Source: an uncultured Bacteroidota bacterium (GTDB lineage: Bacteria; Bacteroidota; Bacteroidia; Chitinophagales; Chitinophagaceae). From it: 5,277 nt of DNA. The stretch spans positions 1-5,277 of the forward strand of contig CAIJZF010000193.1 in NCBI GenBank assembly GCA_903825095.1, in the 5' to 3' direction. Below, one piece after another: positions 1 through 5,277 of the stretch (the first letter of the stretch is position 1; each line of letters opens with the position of its first letter). The notes beneath the pieces are model-generated. The model saw only the letters and a list, made by a program, of their open reading frames with translations. It made no database searches and had not been told where the DNA came from. A program made the translations under genes and the position numbers.

Positions 1-104
1 AGTATAGTACTTTTAATAACTTGTTTTTCTTTTACAATACCTTGGGCAAAACTGCCAATGATAAAACTGAAAACAAATAGCAGCATTAATTGTATTTTTT
101 TCAT
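1..104 (-). CDS. Exported protein, N-terminal fragment (cut by left window edge)
   Basis: Reading leftward from an ATG at 104-102, 34 codons stay open to the window edge. The peptide starts MKKIQLMLLF, continues with a hydrophobic stretch (VFSFIIGSFA) and has a good signal peptidase I site after Ala20 (SFA|QG), which is typical of Bacteroidota exported proteins. The mature part begins GIVKEKQVIKSTI. A charged lead-in followed by 'KSTI' resembles the first strand of SRPBCC/AHSA1-like (START-fold) proteins, but 14 mature residues are too few to assign a family, so this is only a guess. The gene lies 58 bp downstream of the VOC gene on the same strand and could share its transcript. The start is well supported by the signal peptide; the function is unknown from this window. 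Confidence 0.75.
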   Translation of the reverse strand, partial: MKKIQLMLLFVFSFIIGSFAQGIVKEKQVIKSTI

Positions 105-162
105 ATCTCTTTTATTTATTATAATTTTATTTTAAAATAGTATTAATCCTTTCTATTGATGG

Positions 163-612
163 TTAATAATTATCATCATTTATTTCTAACCAATAACCAT
201 CTGGGTCTTGCAACCAAATTTGATGCACGCCGTCTACACGCGTAGTAATGGCATTTTTATTACCACTCACATCTTCAAAACTTAGGTGTGCTGCTTTTAG
301 TTTTTCTATAAAGCCTTTAAAGTCAGGCTCTGTATAACAGGTATGCTGGTTTTTATAGTATTCTTTTTTTTCAGTAGCGCCCTGTATAACATGTAACATA
401 CTATGATCACTTGTCTTATACCAAATATGTTTTCCATCATGAAAGGGTTCTGCAACAGAATCAAGCCCAATAATTTTACTATAAAAATTGCCTGTTTTTT
501 CCATGTCCATTACAAAAATGGCAGTATGATTTATATGCACTTTCGTGTTTTTTTCTTGCGCAACTAATTGAACTGAAACCATTATCAAAAATGGCAGGAA
601 TATTTTTTTCAT
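163..612 (-). CDS. Secreted VOC (glyoxalase/bleomycin-resistance fold) protein
   Basis: The protein has 149 residues. Residues 1-19 form a signal peptide (MKKIFLPFLIMVSVQLVAQ, likely cleavage after Ala18), so the product should act in the periplasm. The rest is one vicinal-oxygen-chelate domain with two beta-alpha-beta-beta-beta modules. It starts at 'INHTAIFVMDMEKTGNFYSKIIGL' (about 27-50), the usual first strand and helix, and ends with 'IWLQDPDGYWLEI' (about 132-144), the usual last strands. Candidate metal ligands by position are His29, His74, His90 and Glu143, one on each expected strand, so a metal-binding enzyme is plausible. VOC proteins include glyoxalase I, ring-cleavage dioxygenases and antibiotic-binding proteins, and the substrate cannot be read from the sequence. 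The export signal argues against a standard cytosolic glyoxalase I. It lies 63 bp downstream of the S41 peptidase gene on the same strand. The start is fixed by the signal peptide. Confidence 0.88.
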   Translation of the reverse strand: MKKIFLPFLIMVSVQLVAQEKNTKVHINHTAIFVMDMEKTGNFYSKIIGLDSVAEPFHDGKHIWYKTSDHSMLHVIQGATEKKEYYKNQHTCYTEPDFKGFIEKLKAAHLSFEDVSGNKNAITTRVDGVHQIWLQDPDGYWLEINDDNY

Positions 613-634
613 AAGGCCTAATTTATAAGCCTAA
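611..634. repeat. Imperfect direct repeat in front of the VOC gene
   Basis: ATAAGGCCTAA (611-621) is followed three bases later by ATAAGCCTAA (625-634), which differs by one missing G. The first copy overlaps the VOC start codon and the second lies in its leader. Just upstream on the coding strand, TATCTTAG (638-631) is one mismatch from the Bacteroidota TAnnTTTG element and could give the VOC gene its own promoter. No clear -33 element was found. The repeat is short and may be chance. Confidence 0.3.
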
Positions 635-655
635 GATACAAAAAACAAGGCGCTG

Positions 656-672
656 ATAAAAGAATGTTTTAT
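656..672 (-). other. Small A/T hairpin after the S41 peptidase stop codon
   Basis: ATAAAA (656-661) and TTTTAT (667-672) form a perfect 6-bp stem around a 5-base loop, a few bases past the peptidase stop codon at 676-678. On the minus strand a T-run follows about a dozen bases later (646-641). The stem is all A/T and the T-run is displaced, so it is a poor intrinsic terminator. Read-through into the VOC gene remains likely. Confidence 0.25.
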
Positions 673-675
673 GAA

Positions 676-2103
676 CTAGTTTTTACGCTTTAGAGGCTTA
701 TCAAACATATCCAATTTATCTTGTATAGGATTGTCAGAAATGGATGCTGCTTGTAGTTTATTGGCTCTTGAAACCGGGGTACTGCTACCAATAGCATTGG
801 ACTTATAGGCTACAGGGCCAATAATATTGAGTGCTTTATTTAAATAAGTTTCATTAGGGTCGCCCAATAATTTATAAGGAAGAATATCGTCTGTAAGCGC
901 ATAGTCTGGTAAAAAACCATTCACTGTTCCGTAATCGGATTGGTCTTGGGAATTTAATATTTTAAAAGTGATGGGTTGTAAACCATAGTTCCATCTTTTG
1001 GCATTATCGGTAATAGTAAAAGAACCCACATTTTTTCCATAAGTATGTTCGCCAATTAAAATGACACTCATAAATGGTTTTAAATTATTAATGATAAGCT
1101 CACTAGCTGAAGCAGTGCCAGTAGAAGTTAAAACAAAGACTCTATTTAAAGAACTAATATTATTGGCCTCCATTTTAAAATTAGTAAGAAGAGCCGCAGC
1201 TCCGTATTGTTTTATGACTTCTTTTGTATAAGCATCGTTATACTGTCTTTTATTCATCACCTTATCTACTTTACTTGCTAAGTCCTTCACTATTAAAGTG
1301 GTTAATAAATCTGAATTGGTAACATAACCACCTCCATTATATCGAAGGTCAATGACTAGCTCGTTCACTCCTTTATCTTTAAATCTGCCAAATACAGCCC
1401 TTAAGCTATCATCAAAACTTGTTAAAAATTGCAAGTAGGCAAAATAGCCCACTTTTTTGCCTGCCCAATTAATTACGGTGTCTTGTAAAATGGGATTGGT
1501 TTGCAATTCAACTTTAGTTACGGTTACAGTTTTACCTGTACTACTAAATACTTTATTATTATATGTACCTAGTCCTAATCTTAAAGTTTGATTTTGTAAT
1601 ACTGAATTATAATTAGAGGTAGTGACAGTTTGATCATCTACAGACAAAATAATATCTCCTCTTTTTAATCCATTTTTTTCAGCAGGACTTCCTTTTAATA
1701 CATAGGCTATCACCAAGGCCACATTTACTTTTGCATCATCGGCGTAAAAAGCACTCACCCGAATACCTAAGACGGTATTAATACCATTTAATTGGTTAAT
1801 TAAATTAGCGGAACTGCTATCTATCCATGAAAAACGGTCCGTGGTTTTATAATCATATAAAATACTATAAAAATAATCCATGGGATTACTGCTGGTATTG
1901 GTTTTGGCAATGGCTGGCATTTTATCGGTCCATAAATAATAGGCCGTCATATTCTCGTGTATCCAGGTATTAACATCGGTATTGGTAATTTTTGGCGAAG
2001 TCGAATTGTCTACTACAGGTGTTTCAGGAATGGTCGTAACCGTTTTATTACAAGCCATTGTACTCATTATTAAAATACCTATAAGTAATTTTCTGAATTG
2101 CAT
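676..2103 (-). CDS. S41 family (C-terminal processing type) serine peptidase, probable lipoprotein
   Basis: The protein has 475 residues. It opens with MQFRKLLIGILIMSTMAC, a lipoprotein-like signal with the candidate lipidated Cys18. The lipobox (TMAC) lacks the usual Leu at -3, so anchoring is likely but not certain. A Thr/Pro-rich linker follows. Next is the N-terminal segment seen in Bacteroidota S41 proteins (about 45-62, WIHENMTAYYLWTDKMP), then a PDZ domain (about 108-198) with the binding-loop and helix signature 'GSPAEKNGLKRGDIILSVD'. The peptidase core has 'VIDLRYNGGG' (250-259), the nucleophile region 'TSTGTASASE' (326-335) and 'GEHTYGKNVG' (351-360). By alignment to E. coli Tsp (Ser430/Lys455), the Ser/Lys dyad is Ser332 and Lys357, which keep the same 25-residue spacing, so the enzyme should be active. 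It probably cleaves or processes proteins at the cell envelope; the target is unknown. The gene is intact and divergent from the DUF1684 gene. Confidence 0.93.
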   Translation of the reverse strand: MQFRKLLIGILIMSTMACNKTVTTIPETPVVDNSTSPKITNTDVNTWIHENMTAYYLWTDKMPAIAKTNTSSNPMDYFYSILYDYKTTDRFSWIDSSSANLINQLNGINTVLGIRVSAFYADDAKVNVALVIAYVLKGSPAEKNGLKRGDIILSVDDQTVTTSNYNSVLQNQTLRLGLGTYNNKVFSSTGKTVTVTKVELQTNPILQDTVINWAGKKVGYFAYLQFLTSFDDSLRAVFGRFKDKGVNELVIDLRYNGGGYVTNSDLLTTLIVKDLASKVDKVMNKRQYNDAYTKEVIKQYGAAALLTNFKMEANNISSLNRVFVLTSTGTASASELIINNLKPFMSVILIGEHTYGKNVGSFTITDNAKRWNYGLQPITFKILNSQDQSDYGTVNGFLPDYALTDDILPYKLLGDPNETYLNKALNIIGPVAYKSNAIGSSTPVSRANKLQAASISDNPIQDKLDMFDKPLKRKN

Positions 2104-2118
2104 GTTAGTTTGTTTAAC

Positions 2119-2134
2119 TTCTTAAAATTAAGAA
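2119..2134. promoter_or_regulatory. Inverted repeat and weak -7-like element upstream of the S41 peptidase gene
   Basis: TTCTTAA (2119-2125) and TTAAGAA (2128-2134) are perfect 7-base inverted arms around AA, centred about 23 bases upstream of the peptidase ATG. On the minus strand its outer arm overlaps TAAATTTC (2139-2132), one mismatch from the Bacteroidota TAnnTTTG element and at a reasonable distance from the start codon. The arrangement would suit an operator over a promoter. However, the arms are mostly A/T and no clear -33 element is visible, so this is tentative. Confidence 0.35.
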
Positions 2135-2141
2135 ATTTATA

Positions 2142-2194
2142 TGGTTCTAGGTTCTAATTAACTTAATTTTGTGAACAATAGAATTGGTTCTAGG
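2142..2194. repeat. Repeated TGGTTCTAGG in the divergent intergenic region
   Basis: The 10-mer TGGTTCTAGG occurs at 2142-2151 and again at 2185-2194, 43 bases apart start to start, about four helical turns. The first copy also begins a tandem pair of the 7-mer GGTTCTA (2143-2149 and 2150-2156). The copies lie on either side of the -7 element of the DUF1684 gene (2164-2171). They could be direct-repeat sites for a regulator or a duplication remnant. They are more G/C-rich than the surrounding sequence, which makes chance less likely. Confidence 0.45.
2164..2171 (+). promoter_or_regulatory. -7 promoter element (TAnnTTTG) of the DUF1684 gene
   Basis: TAATTTTG matches the Bacteroidota primary sigma factor consensus TAnnTTTG exactly and lies 47 bases upstream of the ATG at 2219. 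That places the transcription start near 2176-2178 and gives a leader of about 40 bases. A matching -33 TTG is not obvious at the usual distance; the bases there are TGGTT within the repeated 10-mer. The final G of the element is the first base of the GTG at 2171, so that GTG cannot be the translation start of a transcript made here. Confidence 0.6.
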
Positions 2195-2218
2195 CAACCA
2201 AAAAATATAAAACAAGAA

Positions 2219-3109
2219 ATGAAAAAAATACTCTACACTTTACTGCTTTTAAATTTCTTTTTTTCAGCGCATGCGCAAAAAGCAAATAGCTATACTAAGT
2301 CTATTAATGATTGGCATAAAGCGCGCATTGCCGATTTAAAAACACCCAACGGTTGGTTAAATTTAGAAGGCCTTTTTTGGTTACATAAGGGAACAAATAC
2401 TTTAGGTAAAAAAGAAGGCAGCGATTGTAGGTATGACAATGCTTCATTTCCAGCAGTATTAGGTTCTTTTATTTATGAAGGCGATTCTGTATTATGGATG
2501 AATAGTGCCAACACTACTATTAAAGTGAACGGCGTATTAGTAAATGGAACAAATCCTGTAAAGGTTTTTTCTAAAGAAGAACAAGCTATTACTATGTCAT
2601 GGTCACATTATACATGGACGATTATTAAAAGAGAAGATAAAGTGGGGGTAAGATTTAGAAACTTAGAAGCTAAGACCTTAACTGGCTTTAAAGGTATTGA
2701 ACGCTTTAAGATTGATTCTAATTGGCGCTTCAAGGCAACCATGGTGGCGCCTTCACAAAATGTATTAATGATTACCAATGTACTTGGTCAAACTACTCCC
2801 ACAAAAACAGCAGGTAAATTATTATTTACAATTAATAATAAAGAATACAGCTTAGATGTGATTGACGAAGGAGGTCCAAAATTATTTATTGTATTTGCAG
2901 ATGAAACTGCAGGTAAAACTACTTATGGAGCAGGACGATTTATCGAAATACCTAAACCAGATGCTTTGGGGAATACAGAAATAGATTTCAATATTGCTTA
3001 TAATCCTCCTTGTGCCTTTACTGCCTTTGCTACTTGCCCATTACCCCCTGCGCAGAATAGATTAAAAATTGCCATTCCTGCAGGCGAAAAAAATTATGGT
3101 AATCACTAG
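2219..3109 (+). CDS. Secreted DUF1684 domain protein
   Basis: I start this gene at the ATG at 2219 (296 residues), not at the in-frame GTG 48 bases upstream. The ATG gives a clean signal peptide (MKKILYTLLLLNFFFSAHAQ, cleavage after Ala19), whereas the GTG version would bury it behind 16 polar residues and overlaps the promoter. The mature protein fits DUF1684 over nearly its full length. It has an N-terminal 'DWHKARIADLKTPNGWLNLEGLFWL' region (about 31-55) and the family's most conserved block near the C-terminus (about 236-289): 'YGAGRF', then 'IDFNIAYNPPCAF', 'ATCPLPPAQNRL' and 'AGEK'. Cys265 and Cys273 lie in that block and could be a disulfide or functional pair. The family has no firmly established reaction that I can name, so the role is left open. 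The next gene starts 24 bp downstream on the same strand. Confidence 0.9.
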   Translation: MKKILYTLLLLNFFFSAHAQKANSYTKSINDWHKARIADLKTPNGWLNLEGLFWLHKGTNTLGKKEGSDCRYDNASFPAVLGSFIYEGDSVLWMNSANTTIKVNGVLVNGTNPVKVFSKEEQAITMSWSHYTWTIIKREDKVGVRFRNLEAKTLTGFKGIERFKIDSNWRFKATMVAPSQNVLMITNVLGQTTPTKTAGKLLFTINNKEYSLDVIDEGGPKLFIVFADETAGKTTYGAGRFIEIPKPDALGNTEIDFNIAYNPPCAFTAFATCPLPPAQNRLKIAIPAGEKNYGNH

Positions 3110-3118
3110 TTGGTCCAT

Positions 3119-3126
3119 TACCTTTG
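3119..3126 (+). promoter_or_regulatory. Possible -7 element directly in front of the dehydrogenase gene
   Basis: TACCTTTG is an exact TAnnTTTG match in the 24-bp gap after the DUF1684 stop codon. It ends only 7 bases before the dehydrogenase ATG, so a transcript from it would begin at or just before the start codon and be leaderless or nearly so. No -33 TTG lies at the expected spacing upstream. It could be a real internal promoter or a chance match; the gene may simply be read from the DUF1684 promoter. Confidence 0.35.
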
Positions 3127-3133
3127 AAAAGAG

Positions 3134-4405
3134 ATGAACCAAGATTCAACCATATCACCCACAATTGCCATAGTAGGCCTGGGTTATGTAGGCCTGCCAC
3201 TTGCTGTAGCCTTTGCTAAGAAGTATGCAGTAATTGGTTTTGATATTAATGAAACGCGGGTAAAGGATTTACAAAACGGCAAAGACATTACATTAGAATG
3301 TAGTGCAGAAGAAATTCAAAACGCAGGTAATTTAATTTTTACTGCTTCTTTAAAAGATATTGCGGAGTCGAATATATTTATTGTAACAGTGCCAACTCCG
3401 GTAGATGCAGACAAGCGCCCTAACTTAAAACCTTTATTAGAAGCAACTGCTATGATAGGTGCTGCTTTGAAAAAAGGGGACTTGGTTATTTATGAAAGTA
3501 CAGTGTATCCTGGTTGCACAGAAGAAGACTGTGTTCCTGTTTTAGAAAAGCAAAGTGGTTTAGTTTTTAATAAAGATTTTTATTGCGGCTATTCCCCTGA
3601 AAGAATAAATCCAGGTGATAAAGTAAATACACTTACAACTATAAAAAAACTTACATCGGGTTCTACACCTGAGATAGCTAATATGGTAGACACACTTTAT
3701 GCCAGTATTATAACAGCAGGTACTTTTAAAGTGTCTAGTATTAAAGTGGCAGAAGCGGCTAAATCAATTGAAAACGCACAGCGTGATATAAATATTTCTT
3801 TTGTCAATGAACTCGCACTCATTTTTGATCGAATGAATATTGATACACATGAGGTATTAGAAGCCGCTGCTACTAAATGGAATTTTTTACCTTTTAAGCC
3901 AGGCTTAGTGGGTGGGCATTGTATTGGAGTAGACCCATATTATTTAGCGAGTAAGGCTACAAGTTTAGGGTATCATCCGCAAGTAATTTTATCGGGAAGA
4001 AATGTGAATGATCAAATGAGCAGTTTTGTAACTGAAAAATTAATTCAATTATTAAATACCAGTGGCCTTGCTGTTAAAGGAGCGAAGGCTTTAATATTAG
4101 GAGTGAGTTTTAAAGAAAATTGCCCTGATATTAGAAATTCAAAAGCCTTTGAAATATATAGCCAGCTTAGCGCTGCGGGCATGCAGGTAGATGCCTTTGA
4201 CCCTTATGCCAATGAGGTAGAAGTAAAAGCTAAACATAATATTCAATTAGTGAAAGACTTAGGCAAATATGACGCGATAGTGCTTGTGGTTGCACATGCG
4301 TTTTTCAAGTCATTAGATTATGCAAGCCTGAAAGCTTCTAATAAAACAATTATTTACGATACCAAGGCCTTCTTGGATAGAAGCATTGTTACTGCAAGAT
4401 TGTAA
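3134..4405 (+). CDS. Nucleotide sugar dehydrogenase, UDP-HexNAc 6-dehydrogenase type (TviB/WbpA-like)
   Basis: This cytosolic enzyme has 423 residues, the normal length for the UDP-glucose/GDP-mannose dehydrogenase family. It oxidises the C6 alcohol of a UDP-sugar to a carboxylate with two NAD+. The N-terminal Rossmann domain has 'GLGYVGLP' (15-22) and Asp37, which selects NAD+. Expected catalytic residues, by comparison with streptococcal UDP-glucose dehydrogenase, are Thr123 in 'YESTVYPG', Glu156 in 'SPERI', Lys210 and Asn214 in 'KSIENAQRD', and nucleophile Cys263 and Asp267 in 'GGHCIGVDPYYL'. The C-terminal domain has 'LGVSFKENCPDIRNSK' (322-337) and 'DAFDPYA'. 'TPVDADKRPNLKPL', 'IENAQRDIN' and 'FKENCPD' resemble the Vi-antigen TviB/WbpA branch more than UDP-glucose dehydrogenase, so UDP-GlcNAc or UDP-GalNAc is the likely substrate. 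The uronic acid would feed capsule, O-antigen or exopolysaccharide. No glycosyltransferase or epimerase lies beside it. Confidence 0.94.
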   Translation: MNQDSTISPTIAIVGLGYVGLPLAVAFAKKYAVIGFDINETRVKDLQNGKDITLECSAEEIQNAGNLIFTASLKDIAESNIFIVTVPTPVDADKRPNLKPLLEATAMIGAALKKGDLVIYESTVYPGCTEEDCVPVLEKQSGLVFNKDFYCGYSPERINPGDKVNTLTTIKKLTSGSTPEIANMVDTLYASIITAGTFKVSSIKVAEAAKSIENAQRDINISFVNELALIFDRMNIDTHEVLEAAATKWNFLPFKPGLVGGHCIGVDPYYLASKATSLGYHPQVILSGRNVNDQMSSFVTEKLIQLLNTSGLAVKGAKALILGVSFKENCPDIRNSKAFEIYSQLSAAGMQVDAFDPYANEVEVKAKHNIQLVKDLGKYDAIVLVVAHAFFKSLDYASLKASNKTIIYDTKAFLDRSIVTARL

Positions 4406-4422
4406 TACTTACTTTGTATTAC
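4402..4422 (+). other. Hairpin at the end of the dehydrogenase gene
   Basis: GTAATAC (4402-4408) and GTATTAC (4416-4422) form a perfect 7-bp stem around a 7-base loop, and the left arm includes the dehydrogenase TAA stop codon. It could stabilise or end the rightward transcript. It is A/T-rich and has no T-run after it, so it does not qualify as a standard intrinsic terminator. Confidence 0.35.
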
Positions 4423-4429
4423 TATTTAC

Positions 4430-4465
4430 AAAAAAATAAATAGCTGCTACTTAAGATGTACTATT
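4430..4465 (-). terminator. Candidate terminator of the acylase gene
   Basis: Just past the acylase stop codon, the minus strand can fold AATAG+TAC (4465-4458) against GTA (4450-4448) and CTATT (4443-4439), with a 4-base bulge and a 7-base loop. A T-rich tail with seven consecutive T (4436-4430) follows. Hairpin plus T-run in a tail-to-tail junction is what a terminator should look like, but the stem is weak and interrupted. Confidence 0.35.
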
Positions 4466-4467
4466 AC

Positions 4468-5277
4468 CTACTGAGGATGATAAGTACGCTCTGCATTTTT
4501 TAGCACTTCGTTTTTATCTAAGGTCATTTTTTTCACCTGCTGCGCCTGATACATGGCACGTTGGTCGGCATAATGCTTGTCTCCTTTATTAGAACTTGCT
4601 CCAAAAGTATTTACGGTTTCAATCAAAGGCAAACTGCCATCTTTAGGAAAGCGAACAAATCCAATATAAGCGTCACCACTATTCATTTTTCTTTGTCCAG
4701 TACCATAGGGTTGAGTTTGCACTGCTGCAAGTACATCGGGCATTCCACCTTGTGGCCAGTTCTCATCCCCTCTTACCAGTCTTTGCATTTCACCTAAGTT
4801 CACGTCCAATCGATTATAATTTTTCATTAAAAAATCATAAATGTATTGGTAGGTAGCAATGGCTTCTTGCATGGTTAATTTATCATCCTTTCTTCCCTCC
4901 ATTAATTTAGGAATTTCATAATAAGCTAAATTATAAATAAGCGCCCCATTACTTTCAGGATTGGTATTGTGGTCCCAAGTCTTCAACGCTTTTATAATGG
5001 GCGCAAGGGTAGGATATTTATTTTCATCTACTAAAAACATAGTATCTGCTGTAAAGCCATAAGGAAATAAAATAGTAGAGGGTAATTGACGATCAAATTT
5101 TATTCGCTTTAAATCGGCGTAAGAAATTTTATCTAGAGGGTCTATTAAGTCTTTGGCACGACGACTTCTGTTGTCGTGGTATAATTCATAACCATCTTTA
5201 GGATCAAAATTCTTAGGATCTAAATTTTCATTTTCTGCAGTGGCTAAAAAGGGAGAGTGATTCATGTTTATTAAATA
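4468..5277 (-). CDS. Penicillin acylase family (S45, Ntn-hydrolase) enzyme, C-terminal part, cut by right window edge
   Basis: The frame is open from the right edge to a TAG at 4470-4468, giving 269 residues. The ATG at 5265-5263 is not the start. Four in-frame codons precede it (YLIN), and 'NMNHSPF' matches the 'N-x-N-x-x-PF' step found well inside the beta subunit of this family. Other family landmarks are a 'TWDHNTNPESNGALIYN' segment (about 100-116 of the fragment), 'LGEMQRLVRGDENWPQGGMPDVLAA' (about 161-185), and the C-terminal 'GASSNKGDKHYADQ' (about 226-239) followed by a terminal helix and 'TYHP'. The family cleaves amide-linked acyl chains (penicillin G, acyl-homoserine lactones, aculeacin) after autoproteolysis into alpha and beta chains, usually in the periplasm. 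The signal peptide, alpha chain and catalytic N-terminal Ser of the beta chain lie outside the window, so activity and substrate cannot be judged. It is convergent with the dehydrogenase gene. Confidence 0.88.
   Translation of the reverse strand, partial: YLINMNHSPFLATAENENLDPKNFDPKDGYELYHDNRSRRAKDLIDPLDKISYADLKRIKFDRQLPSTILFPYGFTADTMFLVDENKYPTLAPIIKALKTWDHNTNPESNGALIYNLAYYEIPKLMEGRKDDKLTMQEAIATYQYIYDFLMKNYNRLDVNLGEMQRLVRGDENWPQGGMPDVLAAVQTQPYGTGQRKMNSGDAYIGFVRFPKDGSLPLIETVNTFGASSNKGDKHYADQRAMYQAQQVKKMTLDKNEVLKNAERTYHPQ

Noticed and set aside
128..139. 12-base palindrome TATTTTAAAATA between the VOC gene and the left-edge gene
   Set aside because: It is made only of A and T in a very AT-rich 58-bp gap, so chance is a sufficient explanation; no promoter consensus lies with it.
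3173..3197. Direct repeat of TAGGCCTG near the start of the dehydrogenase gene
   Set aside because: It encodes the two VGL steps of the GLGYVGLP nucleotide-binding motif, so the repetition comes from the protein sequence.
4561..4797. A 78-codon rightward reading frame inside the acylase gene
   Set aside because: It lies antisense to strongly family-conserved acylase codons, has no recognisable domain or promoter, and looks like a by-product of the real gene.
1..5277. Search for a mobile element, CRISPR array, tRNA/rRNA or an undescribed multi-gene system
   Set aside because: All six genes are intact or cut only by the window edges, and five are recognisable common families. No transposase, spaced repeats, RNA gene or terminal inverted repeats were seen. 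The gene mix does not suggest a defence or toxin system.

Overview
The window looks like ordinary chromosomal DNA from a member of the Bacteroidota, probably from or near the Chitinophagia. It is clearly AT-rich. Secreted proteins begin with short 'MKKI...AQ' signal peptides, start codons lack Shine-Dalgarno sequences, and two perfect TAnnTTTG (-7 type) promoter elements lie in front of genes. The protein families (DUF1684, an S41 lipoprotein peptidase, a secreted VOC protein, a penicillin-acylase-type hydrolase) are common in that phylum. The placement rests on these traits alone, since no rRNA or tRNA gene is present.

Layout. Three genes read leftward in the left 2.1 kb: an S41 peptidase lipoprotein (676-2103), a periplasmic VOC/glyoxalase-fold protein (163-612), and the first 34 codons of another exported protein that runs off the left edge (1-104). 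Gaps of 63 and 58 bp would allow one transcript. A 115-bp divergent intergenic region (2104-2218) separates them from two rightward genes: a secreted DUF1684 protein (2219-3109) and, 24 bp later, a UDP-HexNAc-type nucleotide sugar dehydrogenase (3134-4405). A leftward gene meets these tail to tail. It is the C-terminal 269 residues of a penicillin acylase family (S45, Ntn-hydrolase) enzyme cut by the right edge (4468-5277). The ATG at 5263-5265 is an internal methionine, not its start.

How the genes relate. Most products are predicted to be exported (signal peptides or a lipoprotein signal; inferred for the acylase). The exception is the cytosolic dehydrogenase, which makes an activated uronic acid sugar for surface polysaccharide. 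There is no evident shared pathway, and the block reads as housekeeping or envelope genes, not as a defence, mobile or biosynthetic island. The most informative non-coding part is the divergent region. It holds a perfect -7 element that overlaps and invalidates an upstream GTG start for the DUF1684 gene, a repeated 10-mer on both sides of that element, and a 7-bp-arm inverted repeat in front of the peptidase gene. No RNA gene, CRISPR array, insertion sequence or attachment site was seen, and I found no convincing new system.
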